The notes beneath the pieces were generated by a model that was not told the origin of the DNA, made no database searches, and saw only the letters and a list, made by a program, of their open reading frames with translations. A program made the translations under genes and the position numbers. Below are positions 62,134-64,000 of a stretch of DNA of 64,000 nucleotides, piece by piece. Within the stretch, counting starts at the first letter, position 1. Each line of letters starts with the position of its first letter. The DNA comes from Pullulanibacillus sp. KACC 23026 (lineage in GTDB: Bacteria; Bacillota; Bacilli; Bacillales; Sporolactobacillaceae), in NCBI RefSeq assembly GCF_029094525.1, contig NZ_CP119107.1, positions 1,612,001 through 1,676,000 on the forward strand. The letters run 5' to 3'.

Positions 62134-63249
62134 ATGGCTGAGAAACAGAGCAAGCCAAAGATAGACCCTGAAGTGACACTTGACCAAATGAAAGAAAAAT
62201 TGGTTGAATTAGGAAAAAAACGAGGGGTATTATCCTACAGCGAAATTGCTGAGCGCCTTGCGCCATTTGATCAAGACTCGGAGCAAATGGATGAGTTCTA
62301 CGACTTTCTTGGAGAACAAGGCATCGATGTTCTTGAAGATGCTGGAGAAGAAGTCGAGGAATCAACTGAGGAAAAAGACGAAGAGTTTGATCTTAATGAT
62401 TTAAGCGTACCACCAGGGGTTAAAATCAATGACCCAGTTAGAATGTACTTAAAAGAAATAGGCCGAGTGGATCTTCTTTCTGCAGAAGATGAGATTTCAC
62501 TTGCACAGCGCATTGAAGAAGGCGATGAAGAAGCTAAACGCCGATTAGCAGAAGCTAATTTACGGCTTGTGGTCAGCATTGCCAAACGCTATGTCGGACG
62601 AGGCATGCTCTTCCTAGACTTGATCCAAGAAGGAAATATGGGACTAATCAAAGCCGTTGAGAAGTTTGATTACCGAAAAGGATACAAGTTCAGTACGTAC
62701 GCCACATGGTGGATTCGTCAGGCGATTACACGCGCCATTGCGGACCAGGCACGTACGATTCGGATCCCGGTCCACATGGTGGAAACCATTAATAAACTGA
62801 TTCGTGTACAGCGTCAAATGCTTCAAGACCTCGGGCGCGAACCAACACCAGAGGAAATCGGCAAAGAGATGGAGCTCCCATCTGATAAAGTCCGAGAAAT
62901 CTTGAAAATCGCACAGGAACCTGTTTCATTAGAAACGCCTATCGGTGAAGAAGACGATTCCCATTTAGGTGATTTTATTGAAGATCAAGATGCTCAGGCC
63001 CCTCAAGATGCCGCTGCCTATGAATTGCTTAAAGAACAATTAGAGGATGTCTTAGATACGCTAACAGACCGTGAAGAAAACGTTCTTCGCCTTCGTTTTG
63101 GTCTCGATGACGGACGCACCCGTACATTGGAAGAAGTAGGCAAAGTATTTGGCGTGACACGTGAGCGAATTCGTCAAATTGAAGCTAAGGCCCTCCGGAA
63201 ATTAAGACACCCAAGCCGCAGTAAACAACTAAAAGATTTTCTAGAATAA
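62134..63249 (+). CDS. rpoD: Primary sigma factor SigA (RpoD)
   Basis: A 371-residue housekeeping sigma factor, the same length as B. subtilis SigA. Region 1.1 lies at the acidic N-terminus and region 1.2 at [17 protein letters not shown]. Region 2 contains [17 protein letters not shown] for the -10 element, and region 4.2 contains [20 protein letters not shown] for the -35 element. A TTG at 62116 precedes the GGAAGGAGG site; the ATG at 62134 is the start. Confidence 0.98.
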   Translation: MAEKQSKPKIDPEVTLDQMKEKLVELGKKRGVLSYSEIAERLAPFDQDSEQMDEFYDFLGEQGIDVLEDAGEEVEESTEEKDEEFDLNDLSVPPGVKINDPVRMYLKEIGRVDLLSAEDEISLAQRIEEGDEEAKRRLAEANLRLVVSIAKRYVGRGMLFLDLIQEGNMGLIKAVEKFDYRKGYKFSTYATWWIRQAITRAIADQARTIRIPVHMVETINKLIRVQRQMLQDLGREPTPEEIGKEMELPSDKVREILKIAQEPVSLETPIGEEDDSHLGDFIEDQDAQAPQDAAAYELLKEQLEDVLDTLTDREENVLRLRFGLDDGRTRTLEEVGKVFGVTRERIRQIEAKALRKLRHPSRSKQLKDFLE

Positions 63250-63261
63250 GTATGTTTAATT

Positions 63262-63294
63262 AAGTTTACTTCTTTATGAAGTAAACTTTTTTCT
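63262..63294 (+). terminator. Terminator of the dnaG-rpoD operon
   Basis: AAGTTTACTTC and GAAGTAAACTT pair around a 5-base loop, followed by TTTTTC. Confidence 0.88.
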
Positions 63295-63479
63295 TTGCTT
63301 TTTTTTATGACTGATGCAGGTAAGAAGTTATTTCTATTTTACTGACTTTTTAAACGATTTGCAAACGCCCTAAAGTATTGAGTGATGTCGAAAGAAAGCT
63401 TGTGAAAAAAGATGCGATCCCCAACTATCTGTATTGACGGCATTTATCTGCGTGAAACTTGTCGAAAGGTTTTAAAGGA

Positions 63480-63509
63480 TTGAAAGCCTTTACTTTAATC
63501 ATTTATAAT
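63480..63509 (+). promoter_or_regulatory. Predicted promoter of the acyl-CoA dehydrogenase gene
   Basis: TTGAAA (63480-63485), an 18-base spacer and a perfect TATAAT (63504-63509). The cre-like site at 63514 covers the expected transcription start. Confidence 0.65.
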
Positions 63510-63513
63510 AATG

Positions 63514-63527
63514 TGTAAGCGTATACA
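63514..63527 (+). promoter_or_regulatory. CcpA catabolite-response element (cre)
   Basis: TGTAAGCGTATACA fits TGNNARCGNWWWCA. Its position over the start site predicts CcpA repression when glucose is plentiful, sensible for a fatty-acid or branched-chain degradation gene. Confidence 0.7.
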
Positions 63528-63551
63528 ATAGAGCGTTAGGAGGGAATCCAT

Positions 63552-64000
63552 TTGCATTTCGATTTAACGGAAGAACAGGCCATGTTAAAAAAATTGATGC
63601 GTGAATTTGCGGATGAAGAGGTGGCCCCTGGAGCGATTGAAAGAGACCGGTTGGGCACTTTTCCGAAAGAGGTGATGAAAAAGTTAGGGGATCTCGGGAT
63701 ATTGGGGCTTCCTTTTCCTGAGGAGTATGGCGGGGCAGGGGCCGACACCATCAGCTTTGCGATCGCAACAGAAGAACTTAGCCGTGTTTGTGCGTCAACC
63801 GGTATCACTTATTCGGCACACGTATCGCTTGGTGGAGCGCCTTTGCACTTATTTGGAACCCCTGACCAAAAGGAACGTTATTTGACGGCCGTTTGCTCTG
63901 GTGAAAGCTTAGGCGCTTTTGGTCTAACTGAACCGGGAGCTGGATCAGATGCAGGGGGGACAGAGACGAAGGCCATCGATGAAGGGGACCACTGGGTGAT
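63552..64000 (+). CDS. Acyl-CoA dehydrogenase (3' end outside window)
   Basis: The first about 149 residues of a FAD-dependent acyl-CoA dehydrogenase, running off the right edge. It starts MHFDLTEEQAMLKKLMREFA and contains LGILGLPFPEEYGGAGAD near 55. The FAD/substrate-binding FGLTEPGAGSDAGG lies near 123-136. The start is TTG at 63552 behind AGGAGGG. Chain-length specificity (short-chain or branched-chain) cannot be told from this part. The cre site upstream suggests catabolic use. Confidence 0.93.
   Translation, partial: MHFDLTEEQAMLKKLMREFADEEVAPGAIERDRLGTFPKEVMKKLGDLGILGLPFPEEYGGAGADTISFAIATEELSRVCASTGITYSAHVSLGGAPLHLFGTPDQKERYLTAVCSGESLGAFGLTEPGAGSDAGGTETKAIDEGDHWV

Overview
The window is chromosome of an endospore-forming member of the Bacillales. 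This follows from the sporulation genes (sigma-K fragment spoIIIC, sda, gpr, yjcZ-type, yqfC/yqfD), the comE competence locus, and gene order that tracks the Bacillus subtilis sda-yqeG to dnaG-sigA region almost gene for gene. Frequent TTG and GTG starts with strong Shine-Dalgarno sites fit the same group. The family cannot be fixed from the sequence alone; it is clearly not B. subtilis itself.

Layout. (1) Positions 1 to about 9,019 are the right-hand part of a skin-like element that splits sigK. The window opens inside a parM/parR segregation cassette. Then come very small genes, an IS66-family insertion (1622-3989, 8-bp target duplication) that cleanly interrupts one small gene, zinc-ribbon proteins, an FtsK-like translocase, a replication-relaxation protein, and a SpoIVCA-like large serine recombinase. 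The 3' piece of sigK (spoIIIC) follows immediately. The 5' piece of sigK must lie left of the window. (2) 9.4-15.4 kb holds an ABC-F ATPase and two cation/proton antiporters on the minus strand, plus a tiny YjcZ-type spore protein behind a near-perfect sigma-K promoter. (3) sda, with DnaA boxes in its upstream region, leads into the yqeG-yqeH-aroE-yhbY-nadD-yqeK-rsfS-yqeM operon, then divergent comER and comEA/comEB/comEC. (4) holA, a polar amino-acid ABC transporter, rpsT, gpr, yqxA, lepA and hemW follow. (5) The CIRCE-controlled hrcA-grpE-dnaK operon leads to dnaJ, prmA, rsmE, mtaB, deoC and yqeW. (6) rpsU and yqeY come next, then an intergenic array of about 20 units with a strict 52-bp period. 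(7) floA, yqfC, yqfD, phoH, pgpH, ybeY, dgkA, cdd, era, yqzL and recO follow, then ccpN, yqfL, the yaiI-dnaG-rpoD macromolecular synthesis operon, and the start of an acyl-CoA dehydrogenase with a CcpA site.

How parts relate. The interrupted sigK would be rebuilt in the mother cell by the adjacent recombinase. The predicted sigma-K promoter of the nearby yjcZ-type gene would fire only after that event. The element also carries plasmid-like partition and DNA-handling genes, so it may persist or move as a circle.

The strongest candidates for undescribed biology are the 52-bp array (46898-47940), whose first 17 units all keep GTTCAT-N7-ATGAAC, and the partition-equipped sigK element. Smaller leads are a hairpin/leader-peptide arrangement at 5128-5188, a probable small RNA at 26110-26258, and a yaiI gene with no ATG/GTG/TTG start. 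Compared with B. subtilis, spoIIP, yqeZ and glyQS are missing from their usual places.
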